Numbered from the stretch's first letter, positions 52,386 through 59,731 are shown. The stretch is 64,000 nucleotides of DNA from an uncultured Clostridia bacterium (GCA_947625385.1 CANQOB010000003.1:1-64000), one strand, 5' to 3'. Notes: a model not told the origin generated them from the letters alone. Made by a program: numbers and translations.

Positions 52386-53333
52386 ATGTTCAACGATCTT
52401 TTGGATGTGGGCGCTTGGTTTCAAGAGAACCTGCCTCTCGTCATCGTCCTTGCGGCAGTACTGGTCATCATTATCGCCTTGCTTGTCGCCATCATTGTCC
52501 TGCATGTGAAGGACAAAAAGAAGAAAACGGAAGAAAACGGCGAACCTGCCGAAACGCCCGCAGGACCTGCGTCCGATGCGGCGGCCGAAGAGCCCGCGCC
52601 CGCCGAAGCCGAAAATGCCGAGCCCGCGCCCGAGGAGCCCGTCTCCGAGACGACCGAAGAGACGACCGATGTGGCGACCGAAGAGCCCGCCCCCGAAGAG
52701 ACGCCCGCCGAAAATGCCGAGCCTGCGGAGGCAGAAGAACTTACGGAAGAACCCGCGACCGAAGAGCCCGCGGATGACACAAAGAACGAAAAGGAGGATC
52801 CAGACATGAAGAAAGACGAACCGAAGCCCGAGCTTGCCAAGAAGCCCGAGCCCAAGAAGGAGCCCGCGAAGAAACCCGAGCCCAAGAAAGAGCCCGCGAA
52901 AAAGCCCGAGCCCAAGAAAGAGGCGGCAAAACCCCTCGTGTTCAAGCCCGAGCCCAAGAAAGAGCCCGCCCTCGCACCCGCTCCCAAGGCAGACAGGGTG
53001 TCGAGCGCGAACGGCAAATGGGTCATCGAGAACGTCAAGGGCAAATATTGGCTCAGCCTCATCGCGCCCAACGGACAGGTGATGTTGGAGAGCCCTACCC
53101 CTTACGCCACCCTTTCGAGCGCCCGCTCCGGCATCAAGACGTATCAGGACAACATCGCAGCCGGTCGTCTCGACATCGTAGAGCACAAGAACGGCGACAG
53201 TCAGGTGAACGTGCTCAACGCCCGCGGCGGACTTCTCGCCACCAGCTCCACGTATTCGACCCGCACGCAGGCGGAGAACACCGCTGCGTCCATCAAGCGT
53301 TGGGCTGCGACCACGGCGATCGAAGAAATTTAA
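52386..53333 (+). CDS. Membrane-anchored DUF1508 (YegP-like) protein
   Basis: A 315-residue protein. One transmembrane helix (about 18-41, LPLVIVLAAVLVIIIALLVAIIVL) is followed by KDKKKK, then a long Pro/Glu/Ala-rich acidic stretch (about 50-140), a Lys-Pro segment with repeated KPEPKKEPA units (about 145-200), and two C-terminal DUF1508/YegP repeats (KGKYWLSLIAPNGQVMLESPTPY and QVNVLNARGGLLATSSTYST). DUF1508 is a small beta-rich repeat of unknown function. The layout (helix, basic stop, acidic repeats) resembles the 889-residue protein at 19.7 kb. Start follows GAGGTATCAAGT. Positive-inside logic puts the DUF1508 repeats in the cytoplasm. Confidence 0.85.
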   Translation: MFNDLLDVGAWFQENLPLVIVLAAVLVIIIALLVAIIVLHVKDKKKKTEENGEPAETPAGPASDAAAEEPAPAEAENAEPAPEEPVSETTEETTDVATEEPAPEETPAENAEPAEAEELTEEPATEEPADDTKNEKEDPDMKKDEPKPELAKKPEPKKEPAKKPEPKKEPAKKPEPKKEAAKPLVFKPEPKKEPALAPAPKADRVSSANGKWVIENVKGKYWLSLIAPNGQVMLESPTPYATLSSARSGIKTYQDNIAAGRLDIVEHKNGDSQVNVLNARGGLLATSSTYSTRTQAENTAASIKRWAATTAIEEI

Positions 53334-53405
53334 GCTTTCGGTAAGAAAATTGCCGCCCGCCTCGGACGGCATATTTCTATGCAGATATTTCGAACGATTT
53401 CTTTT

Positions 53406-53564
53406 GTTTCGACGAAAATCTTTGCTACGCAAATATTTTCGTCGAGCGAATAAGCGGTTGCGCCTTAATTGACGTGACTCCGATTAGATGTTTCATCGGA
53501 CAATGTGCGTACCGTGGTGCGCAAATGCTGTGAAAAAGCAAAAAGCGTGGTTTTTGCTTTTTCC
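53406..53564 (-). repeat. Dispersed 159-bp intergenic element, copy A
   Basis: Same length as copy C (59822-59980) in opposite orientation and about 85 percent identical by eye, without gaps. Contains the inner hairpin GCAAAAA...TTTTTGC, the box GCATTTGCGCACCACGGTAC, a TTGTCCG-TGAAAC box, and a terminal hairpin CGACGAAAATATTTG...CAAAGATTTTCGTCG. Confidence 0.85.
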
Positions 53565-53584
53565 TTTATTTTGAGAATGGGAAT

Positions 53585-53613
53585 GCGCGGCGGCTTCTTG
53601 CGAAGCCGCCGCG
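53585..53613. repeat. GC-rich hairpin, member 1
   Basis: GCGCGGCGGCTTC and its near-complement. Related hairpins with the same GCGCGGCGGC arm lie at 53779-53806 and 56189-56218. Confidence 0.65.
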
Positions 53614-53680
53614 TTAAAATTCGTGCGCGAGCAAAATCATATTTTGCGCGGCGCGACCCAATTTGCGACCTTGGGGCTTA

Positions 53681-53775
53681 TTGTCGGATAAAACGAACGA
53701 GAGGACAAACAAGTTAAGGCAAAATAGCTTATTTCCTCGGCGAAAAGATTTTCGAAGAAAAGATTTTCGCCGAAA
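53681..53775 (+). repeat. Dispersed intergenic element, copy D (partial/diverged)
   Basis: Starts TTGTCGGATAAAACGAAC, shares ACAAACAAGTTAAGGC with copy E, and ends in the hairpin CGGCGAAAAGATTTTC...GAAAAGATTTTCGCCG followed by AAA. Confidence 0.65.
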
Positions 53776-53778
53776 AGA

Positions 53779-53806
53779 GCGCGGCGGCATCGATGATGCC
53801 GCCGCG
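53779..53806. repeat. GC-rich hairpin, member 2
   Basis: GCGCGGCGGCATC-GAT-GATGCCGCCGCGC, directly after copy D and preceded by GAAAAGA as in member 3. Confidence 0.65.
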
Positions 53807-54072
53807 CGGGGTTGTTGCGATATTTCGCAGTGTTATTCATCTCCCTCCCCTTTCGGGGTGGAGCGCCGCAGTTCTCGCTCAACAGTGCAGTGCACTGTGA
53901 GCGGCGGCGCGACATGAGCGGTGGCACCCGCGAGGGGGCGTGCGGCGGTCCCTGCCGCCCACGCGAGCGCGAAAACCCAAGTTCCCCCCTTTCGGGGGGG
54001 ACGCGAAACAAGTTTCGCGTCCCCAATATTGAATGAAGGGAATGTATAGGCGGAAGGTTTGCGGAAGCTCGC

Positions 54073-55953
54073 TTATTCTGCGATCGCTTCGATAAAGCTT
54101 GCAAGTTTCGACCAACCCGCGGCAGCTTTGTAGGCGTCCACGCTGTCCGTGGGCACATAGACTTTGAGGGTTGCCGAGGCTGCGGGCGCGATCAAGAACA
54201 CGCTCGTTGCCGTGGGCGGGTTCGTCGCTTTGACCGTGATCGACGTAAGAGCTGTATTATCGTAGAACTCATAGCCACCAAGCTCCGTCAGATTCGCACC
54301 GAACACAACGGTCGTGAGCTCCTTGCACCCGGAGAAAGCGCTTCTTCCGAGCGTTACAACGCTTTCAAGTTCGACGGATTGAAGTTTCGAGTTGATGAAT
54401 AGTTCGTATCCGATCGTCTTTGCACTGCTCAGGTCGACGGTCTGTACTGAGGAAGTCGAGAAAACGCAGTTGCCGATCGTCTCTGCCAAAGGCAAGTCGG
54501 CATGTTCGAGCGCAGTCGTTCCATAGAATGCGTATTTCCCGACCGTCTTGACCTTGGGGAAGTTGGCGGTCGTCACGGTCGCGTTGAAGATGAATGCGGA
54601 GTTCGCAATTTCCGTGACATTCTCAAATGTGACTTCGGTCTCCGTGCTGTACGGAAGATACATGTAGAGAACGGTTCCGTCCATGGAGAGAACTGCGTTG
54701 TTCTCGATCTTGAAGTGTTCGTTCCCGGGAGCAATCGTCACGGACTGCACCTTGGCGACGTTCTTCGGTTCGCACTTTGCGGGTTCATATTTATTGTTCT
54801 CGCCCATGCCGAAGAGCGTACCGAAGTCGGGGAATACTTCGAGGTCGGCGGGAATCTTCAAATTCACATAGTCCCCCGTGTATTCAACGAGCTCACCGCC
54901 CTCGATCTTCCATTCGGCATCCTTGCCGCTGACATAGCCGCACTCACAGGTATCGCCGCCCTTGAAGTCATGCTCCGCGCGGCTTCCTTCTTGTTCTGCA
55001 TTGTCGAAGTCGCACGCCTTCCAATGGTGCGTATCGTCATACCCCCATTTCACATAGTTATGGACGTGCTTGACGGTGGGTGTCGTCGCCCCGGAGACCC
55101 AGGTCACTTCAAACAGACCTTCCGGTGCGTCGCTCGGGCGTGTGAGGTTCCCGCCCTGGTCGGGATAGTACTGCTGATTGAGTTTGTTGTAGACCTTGAA
55201 CTGGTCGTTGGTCTTTACGGTGATGGTTGCGCTCCACGTCTTGTCGCCGTCGAAGGTCATGTGGATGCAATCCTCGATTTTTCCGTAGCCGGGCCAATCG
55301 TTCTTGGGATATGCGGCAAGCTTGCCGACGATATACATATCCTCTGTGGTGGAAGGCGGCGTGACGCTCTCGACGAGTTCCCACGTCACATAGTTATCCT
55401 TCCAAGGCGCGGGAGAAGGTTTGGTATGTACGGTGAATTTGTAAACGCCGTCCTTGCCCGTTGCGACACCGATATTCTTCGTCCCTGCGTCGATGAAGGT
55501 ACCCGAAGCATTGCGGACTTCATCGATGCCGAAGTAGGTACCGTCCGTCCAGACCAATGCGCCGTTGGCGTCCTTCTCATCCTGACGGATTTTGAAGCTG
55601 TCCCCTCCGGCATAGATCTTGAACTGAATGGTGTAGAGCGTATAGCCGTCTGCGTCCTTCTTCGGCTCTTTGGTGAGCTTGAAGTCGGGTTTGAGAGCCG
55701 TCCAACTGCAAGTGGAGAGGTCTCCCGCGCCTGCGCCGGTCACCCAGAATTCGCGGGTGTCACGGTCTGCGTCGGGCGTGACGTCGCCTTCCCCGGGATT
55801 ATCGGGGTTGTTGGGGTCGTCGGGGTTGTTGATGCCGGGGTTGTCGCCCTCGTTCGGGTTGGGCTCCGTGGGAGCGCAGGCGGCGACCGCCCAGCCGAGG
55901 CAGCCCGCAAGGGCGACCGTCAGACCCAAAGTGAGCCATTTCTTGGTGTTCAT
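54073..55953 (-). CDS. Lipoprotein with starch-binding-like modules and BspA-type LRRs
   Basis: A 626-residue lipoprotein. Signal peptide with lipobox VAAC, then an Asn/Pro/Asp linker. Two SusE/SusF-like modules (FWVTGAGAGDL at about 70-195; MYIVGKLAAYP at about 205-290) are close paralogues of the protein at 1936-2838 (shared V-G-x-L-A-x-YP and FKVYN). A His/Cys segment follows (THHWKACDFDN, CECGYV). Residues about 400-610 are LRR_5 repeats of the Treponema BspA type (NVTEIANSAFIFNAT, TVGKYAFYGTTAL, TLGRSAFSGCKEL, ELGGYEFYDNTAL). Start follows TTAGGAGGAATGT. Expression may be phase-variable through the G8 tract in its promoter. Probable surface glucan or host/particle binding; ligand inferred. 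Confidence 0.82.
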   Translation of the reverse strand: MNTKKWLTLGLTVALAGCLGWAVAACAPTEPNPNEGDNPGINNPDDPNNPDNPGEGDVTPDADRDTREFWVTGAGAGDLSTCSWTALKPDFKLTKEPKKDADGYTLYTIQFKIYAGGDSFKIRQDEKDANGALVWTDGTYFGIDEVRNASGTFIDAGTKNIGVATGKDGVYKFTVHTKPSPAPWKDNYVTWELVESVTPPSTTEDMYIVGKLAAYPKNDWPGYGKIEDCIHMTFDGDKTWSATITVKTNDQFKVYNKLNQQYYPDQGGNLTRPSDAPEGLFEVTWVSGATTPTVKHVHNYVKWGYDDTHHWKACDFDNAEQEGSRAEHDFKGGDTCECGYVSGKDAEWKIEGGELVEYTGDYVNLKIPADLEVFPDFGTLFGMGENNKYEPAKCEPKNVAKVQSVTIAPGNEHFKIENNAVLSMDGTVLYMYLPYSTETEVTFENVTEIANSAFIFNATVTTANFPKVKTVGKYAFYGTTALEHADLPLAETIGNCVFSTSSVQTVDLSSAKTIGYELFINSKLQSVELESVVTLGRSAFSGCKELTTVVFGANLTELGGYEFYDNTALTSITVKATNPPTATSVFLIAPAASATLKVYVPTDSVDAYKAAAGWSKLASFIEAIAE

Positions 55954-56017
55954 ACATTCCTCCTAAAAAAGTTTTATTTGCCGTTATCCACGAAATTTCA
56001 TGGTCACGACATATTCT

Positions 56018-56044
56018 ATTATACCACCCCCCCCTGCTTGTCAA
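56018..56044 (-). promoter_or_regulatory. LRR lipoprotein promoter with G8 spacer tract
   Basis: TTGACA, AGCA-GGGGGGGG-TGG, TATAAT on the minus strand. The spacer is 15 bp where other promoters in the window have 17, and the homopolymer (56027-56034) can change length. Confidence 0.7.
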
Positions 56045-56296
56045 GTGTTTTTTTGATAAAATCTAAAAATTTTCGAAAAATTTTTTCCAGAACCCGAAAT
56101 TTTCTTTCGTACCCCTGAAAAATCCGCTCTTTGCCCTTTGAAAAAGTTCGGAAAAGTTATCAACAACTGTTTCGGCGAAAAGAAAAGAGCGCGGCGGCTT
56201 CTCTCGAAGCCGCCGCGCGCCCAATTCTAATAATTGTTGCCTTAGGCGGAATTCACTTCCGCCGTGGGCGTCTCAATTTGCCGAACCCTTTCGGCT
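56045..56296. other. Spacer between the LRR lipoprotein promoter and copy B
   Basis: No gene seen. AT-rich to about 56160, then TTTCGGCGAAAAGA, a GC-rich hairpin GCGCGGCGGCTT-6 nt-AAGCCGCCGCGC (56189-56218, member 3 of the family at 53.6 and 53.8 kb) and small inverted repeats such as GCGGAA-TTCAC-TTCCGC. Confidence 0.6.
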
Positions 56297-56396
56297 TACT
56301 GTCCGTTGAAACATCCAATCGGAACCAAGCCTATTGAGGCGCAGAAGTCAATTCGCTCGAATGATTTCTTTGCGCAGAAAAGAAATCATTCGAAAG
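56297..56396 (+). repeat. Dispersed intergenic element, copy B
   Basis: Shares TGTCCGTTGAAAC, CAATCGGA-CCAAGC and ATTCGCTCGA with copy C. Its terminal hairpin has a different stem, CGAATGATTTCTTT...AAAAGAAATCATTCG, followed by AAA. The hairpin's right arm contains the khpA stop codon. Confidence 0.75.
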
Positions 56397-56628
56397 TATT
56401 TTCCTTGATTTCGATATTGTACTTCTTGGAATCCTTGGGCGTCTTTGCGCGCACGAGCGTGCGGATCGCCTTGGCGATCTTGCCCTGCTTGCCGATGACC
56501 TTGCCCATATCCGAATCCGAGAGAAGCACGGTGACGTTGATCGCGTCCTCCGTCTCCTCTACGCGATACTCGACGTGTTCCTTGTCCTCGGCAAAGTTGC
56601 CGACGAGATACTTGATAAGCTCTAACAT
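56386..56628 (-). CDS. khpA: KH-domain RNA-binding protein KhpA
   Basis: An 80-residue single KH domain with the RNA-contact loop in MGKVIGKQGKIAKAIRTLV. It pairs with KhpB in Firmicutes to bind many transcripts and affect cell division and growth. The N-terminus MLELIKYLVGNFAEDKEHV is typical. It follows rpsP by 51 nt in the conserved ylxM-ffh-rpsP-khpA order. Confidence 0.95.
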   Translation of the reverse strand: MLELIKYLVGNFAEDKEHVEYRVEETEDAINVTVLLSDSDMGKVIGKQGKIAKAIRTLVRAKTPKDSKKYNIEIKENTFE

Positions 56629-56679
56629 ACTGCCCTCCGAATTTTAGGTGTTGTCATGGAAAAGAGAGCCTTGCACGGC

Positions 56680-56973
56680 TTACTTCTTCTTTTTCTTGCC
56701 CTTGGTCTTGGACGGGGAGAGTTTGTCGCTCTTCTCGACGGCGCCCGCACGCACCAAAAGGCTGCGGACGGTCTCGGTGGGCTGTACGCCCTTGGAGAGC
56801 CAATCTTTGACCTTCTCCGCGTCAACGGTGAGGGTGACGGGGTCGGACTTGGGGTCGTAGAAGCCGACCTTGTCGATATACTCGCCCGTTGCCGCCTTGC
56901 GCGCGTCCACGACGACGATCCGGTAGACGGGAGACTTCTTGTCGCCCATTCTCACCAATCTCATTTTTACCAT
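56680..56973 (-). CDS. rpsP: 30S ribosomal protein S16
   Basis: A 97-residue S16: MVKMRLVRMGDKKSPVYRIVVVDAR is diagnostic, followed by GFYDPKSDP and WLSKGVQPTETVRSLL. The C-terminus is extended and Lys-rich (KTKGKKKKK). Lies 31 nt after ffh. Confidence 0.97.
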   Translation of the reverse strand: MVKMRLVRMGDKKSPVYRIVVVDARKAATGEYIDKVGFYDPKSDPVTLTVDAEKVKDWLSKGVQPTETVRSLLVRAGAVEKSDKLSPSKTKGKKKKK

Positions 56974-57004
56974 TGCTGTTACCTCCGAAGATGTTTTTTC
57001 GATT

Positions 57005-58318
57005 TCAGAACGGAAGCCTGCGCTTTCCGCTTTTCATTTGCTTCATCAAGAGTTTGGTCTGCTCGAACTGCTTCAAAAGTTGGTTGATGTCCTGCAACGT
57101 CGTGCCCGAGCCCGCCGCGATTCGCTTTTTCCGCGAATAGTTGATGATCTGCGGATTGTCGCGCTCCTTCGGCGTCATGGACAGGATGATCGCACGCATG
57201 CGCTCGATCTTCTTCTCGTCCACATCCCCCTCTTTGAGTTTGAGCTTGCCCATGCCGGGCAGCATGCTCATGAGCGCGCCCGCGCCGCCCATCTTTTTGA
57301 GCGCCTCGAACTGTTCGAGATAATCGGCGAGCGTGAAGGAGTTCTCCCGCATCTTTTTTTCGAGCTCCTTCGCCTGCTTTTCGGTGACGACCTCCTGCGC
57401 ACGCTCGATGAGGGACAACACGTCCCCCATGCCGAGAATCCTCGACGCCATGCGGTCGGGATAGAAGGGTTCGAGGTCGGTGATCTTTTCGCCCACGCCG
57501 ATGAATTTGATGGGTTTGCCCGTGACGGCTTTGATGGAGAGGCAAGCGCCGCCCCGCGTGTCGCCGTCGAGCTTGGTGAGGATGACGCCCGTCACATTTA
57601 GCCGCGCGTTGAACGTCTCGGCGACGTTGACCGCGTCCTGTCCCGTCATGGCGTCCACGGTGAGAAGAATCTCGGTGACGTTCGCCGCCTTTTTGATATC
57701 TTCCAGCTCCTGCATGAGCTTTTCGTCGATATGGAGCCGCCCCGCAGTGTCGATGACGACGGTGTCGTACCCCATTTTGTTGGCGTATTCTATGGCTTGT
57801 TTCGACGTTTTTACGGGGTCCTGCGTGCCCTTTTCAAAGACTTCCGCCCCCGCCTTGCCGCCGACGACTTTGAGCTGGTCGATCGCCGCGGGACGGTAGA
57901 TGTCGCACGCGACGAGCAAGGGACGCTTCCCCTGCTTTTTGAGATGCACGGCGAGCTTGGCGCACATCGTCGTCTTGCCGGCGCCTTGGAGCCCGCACAT
58001 CATGATGACCGTGGGAGGCTTGGGGGAGACCTCGAGCTTGGCGTTGGAGGGCCCCATCAGCGCGATGAGCTCCTCGTTGACGATCTTGATGACCTGCTGG
58101 GCGGGGTTGAGGCTTTCGAGCACCTGCTGCCCCACCGCCTTCTCGGAGACGTCTGCAATAAAGCTCTTCGCGACCTTTAAGTTGACGTCCGCCTCCAAGA
58201 GCGCGACGCGCACCTCGCGCATCGCCTGTTTGATTTCAAGCTCTGTGAGCTTCCCGCGCTTGGTGAGCTTGGAAAAGATATGGTTGAGCCGCTCCGAGAG
58301 CGATGCAAAAAGCGCCAT
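57005..58318 (-). CDS. ffh: Signal recognition particle protein Ffh
   Basis: A 437-residue SRP54 GTPase. N domain, then the G domain with GLQGAGKTTMCAKLA, VIDTAGRLHIDEKLM and TKLDGDTRGGA, and the Met-rich M domain (MGGAGALMSMLPGMGKLK, SGKRRLPF end) that binds SRP RNA and signal peptides. ATG directly follows the ylxM TAA with no spacing. Its receptor FtsY is encoded 1.7 kb upstream. SRP RNA itself was not found in the window. Confidence 0.98.
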   Translation of the reverse strand: MALFASLSERLNHIFSKLTKRGKLTELEIKQAMREVRVALLEADVNLKVAKSFIADVSEKAVGQQVLESLNPAQQVIKIVNEELIALMGPSNAKLEVSPKPPTVIMMCGLQGAGKTTMCAKLAVHLKKQGKRPLLVACDIYRPAAIDQLKVVGGKAGAEVFEKGTQDPVKTSKQAIEYANKMGYDTVVIDTAGRLHIDEKLMQELEDIKKAANVTEILLTVDAMTGQDAVNVAETFNARLNVTGVILTKLDGDTRGGACLSIKAVTGKPIKFIGVGEKITDLEPFYPDRMASRILGMGDVLSLIERAQEVVTEKQAKELEKKMRENSFTLADYLEQFEALKKMGGAGALMSMLPGMGKLKLKEGDVDEKKIERMRAIILSMTPKERDNPQIINYSRKKRIAAGSGTTLQDINQLLKQFEQTKLLMKQMKSGKRRLPF

Positions 58319-58741
58319 TTATTCCTCCTCATCGGGGCTGATGACCTCGCCGACGCATACCATGTCCGCGATTCCGTCGATTTTTTCGGCAAGGGACGGG
58401 ACCTCCTCTTTGAGAGAGGCGAGCGCCCGCTTCACCTTCGTCATCATCTCGGAGACCGCAAGGGAATAGACCCGGTTGTTCTCGCTTACGTGAAGTTTGC
58501 TTTCGTAGAAGTCGAGAAGTTCGCGGCTCTTTTTGAGCGCGTCGGAGACCGCCTGCTTGGAGATCCCCTTCTCCTCCGCGATCTCCGAAAGGGAGAGATC
58601 GCACAGATAGTAGAGCTCGCAGAGCTCCCGCTGGGTGTCGGTCAAAAGTGCGCCGTACGCGTCCCAGAGTTGTAGATAGCGAAGGCGTCCGCCCCGAAGC
58701 GCGACGCCCGGAGCCGTTCCCTCTACCGTTGCAAACGCCAT
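58319..58741 (-). CDS. ylxM: YlxM-type SRP-associated HTH protein
   Basis: A 140-residue protein whose centre is a sigma-70 region 4-like helix-turn-helix (LLTDTQRELCELYYLCDLSLSEIAEEKGISKQAVSDAL). YlxM stimulates SRP GTPases in streptococci and is found before ffh. The C-terminal extension after residue 105 is acidic and specific to this lineage. Start ATG 58741 follows GGAGGCGGCA. Promoter 58778-58806. Confidence 0.9.
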   Translation of the reverse strand: MAFATVEGTAPGVALRGGRLRYLQLWDAYGALLTDTQRELCELYYLCDLSLSEIAEEKGISKQAVSDALKKSRELLDFYESKLHVSENNRVYSLAVSEMMTKVKRALASLKEEVPSLAEKIDGIADMVCVGEVISPDEEE

Positions 58742-58748
58742 TGCCGCC

Positions 58749-58774
58749 TCCGTCAAGCACACTTGCTTGACGGA
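58749..58774 (-). promoter_or_regulatory. Hairpin at the 5' end of the ylxM-ffh leader
   Basis: 11-bp stem TCCGTCAAGCA/TGCTTGACGGA with a 4-nt loop. The predicted +1 (about 58771) lies in its first arm and its second arm runs into the GGAGG ribosome site, so it forms a 5'-terminal structure next to the start of translation. Confidence 0.55.
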
Positions 58775-58777
58775 AGT

Positions 58778-58806
58778 ATTCTACCACAAAAAAATGCTCC
58801 CGTCAA
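58778..58806 (-). promoter_or_regulatory. ylxM-ffh-rpsP-khpA promoter inside a terminator
   Basis: TTGACG, 17 bp, TAGAAT on the minus strand. The -35 box lies in the stem of the upstream gene's terminator, and the spacer contains its T-run. Confidence 0.7.
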
Positions 58807-58826
58807 GCATTTTTCCTTGACGGGAG
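58788..58826 (-). terminator. Terminator of the CFI-box-like gene
   Basis: 11-bp stem CTCCCGTCAAG/CTTGACGGGAG with an 8-nt loop, then CA and seven T on the minus strand. Confidence 0.85.
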
Positions 58827-58841
58827 AAAAATTTTTATCTG

Positions 58842-59303
58842 TCAGAGAAGTTTCTCTTTCAGCGTGAGCGTCATGTCGCGGTAACGGGCAAGCGCGCCGT
58901 CGCTGTCCCCTTTCCCGATGCACGCCACGCACTCCGTGACGACGCCGTAGATGTATTCGTAGTATTCTTTCTGCTTGCCCGAAGCTTCGATCTTCTCCAC
59001 GATCTTGGGCGCGATCTCGTAGTACTGCTCGACGAGGGCGCTCCCCTCCGCCGTCTTTTTGAGATAGCCGTCGCGGAACGTCCGCAGCGTCGTGAGCTCG
59101 TGGCAATCGTCGGGCTTTCCCAAATAATTTACGCAGGCGGCAGTCAGAAAACAGCCCTCCTTTTCTTCATGAGCGCTGCAAGAATCTCCGTCGTTCACAT
59201 ATTTCCCATGATATGTGCACCAATGGTTTATATAAAAGCCTGTCTCCGGACCGGCTATGCTATGAGTCTTGTCCAAATACTTGCAACTACTACATAATGC
59301 CAT
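58842..59303 (-). CDS. Cys-rich protein with CFI-box-like domain
   Basis: A 153-residue protein of unknown function. Residues 1-50 carry a potential metal site (CSSCKYLD, HWCTYHGKYV, DSCSAH). Residues 52-105 (GCFLTAACVNYLG...CHELTTLRTFRDGYLKKTAEG, QYYEIAPKIVEKI) match the CFI-box pattern known from small domains at protein ends in many bacteria. Start ATG 59303 follows CGGAGGAAAAAATT; the longer track start passes through the promoter. Single gene with consensus promoter and strong terminator, so probably well expressed. No secretion signal. Confidence 0.8.
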   Translation of the reverse strand: MALCSSCKYLDKTHSIAGPETGFYINHWCTYHGKYVNDGDSCSAHEEKEGCFLTAACVNYLGKPDDCHELTTLRTFRDGYLKKTAEGSALVEQYYEIAPKIVEKIEASGKQKEYYEYIYGVVTECVACIGKGDSDGALARYRDMTLTLKEKLL

Positions 59304-59336
59304 AATTTTTTCCTCCGTAGATAAATTGTTAAGCTT

Positions 59337-59365
59337 ATTATAACATACCCCGCTCCCCTTGTCAA
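59337..59365 (-). promoter_or_regulatory. Promoter of the CFI-box-like gene
   Basis: Perfect consensus TTGACA, 17 bp, TATAAT on the minus strand. Confidence 0.85.
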
Positions 59366-59398
59366 GTATTTGAAGGGGGGCGGGGAAAATTTTTCCGT

Positions 59399-59701
59399 TC
59401 AACCCATATGGGAAAAGTTCTCTGCGAGCTGCTGCCACAGCCCCGTGGCGAAGCCGATCGCGACGACCGCGCCGATGATCACCGCCAAAGCGATGACGGA
59501 GATCAGATAGTAGCAGAGATAGCTTCTCGCAAAATTGCGGCGGTTGATATTATGCTCGTCATCCAACGCAAAGAGAAGGAGACAGATGAAGCCCGCGATG
59601 GGCAGTCCGAACAGAATCATGTAGCCGACATAGCGCCACGCGCCGATCGGACGGTATTTTTCGGGAAGTTGTTCGATTTCGTTACGTTCGTTTGCATCCA
59701 T
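59399..59701 (-). CDS. Small two-helix membrane protein
   Basis: A 100-residue hypothetical membrane protein. After a polar start (MDANERNEIEQLPEKYRP) come IGAWRYVGYMILFGLPIAGF and a second helix (YYLISVIALAVIIGAVVAIG), separated by NINRRNFARSYL. The pattern GxWxYVGY-x-L-x-x-x-P-x-x-GF...NxNRRNFARSY recurs in small Clostridia membrane proteins of unknown role. ATG 59701 follows GAGGAGAACGGCT; the 67-residue extension in the track is read from repeat copies C and E and is rejected. Confidence 0.72.
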   Translation of the reverse strand: MDANERNEIEQLPEKYRPIGAWRYVGYMILFGLPIAGFICLLLFALDDEHNINRRNFARSYLCYYLISVIALAVIIGAVVAIGFATGLWQQLAENFSHMG

Positions 59702-59731
59702 AGCCGTTCTCCTCATATAGTCCATTTTTTC

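Larger units (their letters stand above)
53334..54072. other. Gene-free mosaic of hairpin repeats
   Basis: A 739-bp spacer with no supported gene. It holds dispersed-element copies A (53406-53564, minus) and D (53681-53775, plus), GC-rich hairpins at about 53585-53613 and 53779-53806, a third hairpin at about 53623-53656, CCCCCCTTTCGGGGGGG (about 53984-54000) and ACGCGAAAC/GTTTCGCGT (54001-54020). The short ORFs here are translations of these repeats. Confidence 0.7.

Noticed and set aside
53505-53717. Short ORF MRTVVRKCCEKAKSV... and the similar N-terminal extension at 59702-59902
   Set aside because: The similarity reflects the dispersed 159-bp DNA repeat, not a protein family; the real start of the second gene is at 59701 after a good SD.
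53334-54072. A possible SRP RNA or other housekeeping ncRNA in the large spacer
   Set aside because: The SRP RNA core (GGTCAGG...GGAAGCAGC) and RNase P or tmRNA signatures were not seen; the hairpins are repeats shared with other spacers.
58842-59438. Longer start (59438) for the CFI-box-like protein
   Set aside because: The extension runs through a perfect promoter (59337-59365) and the 59303 start has a strong SD.
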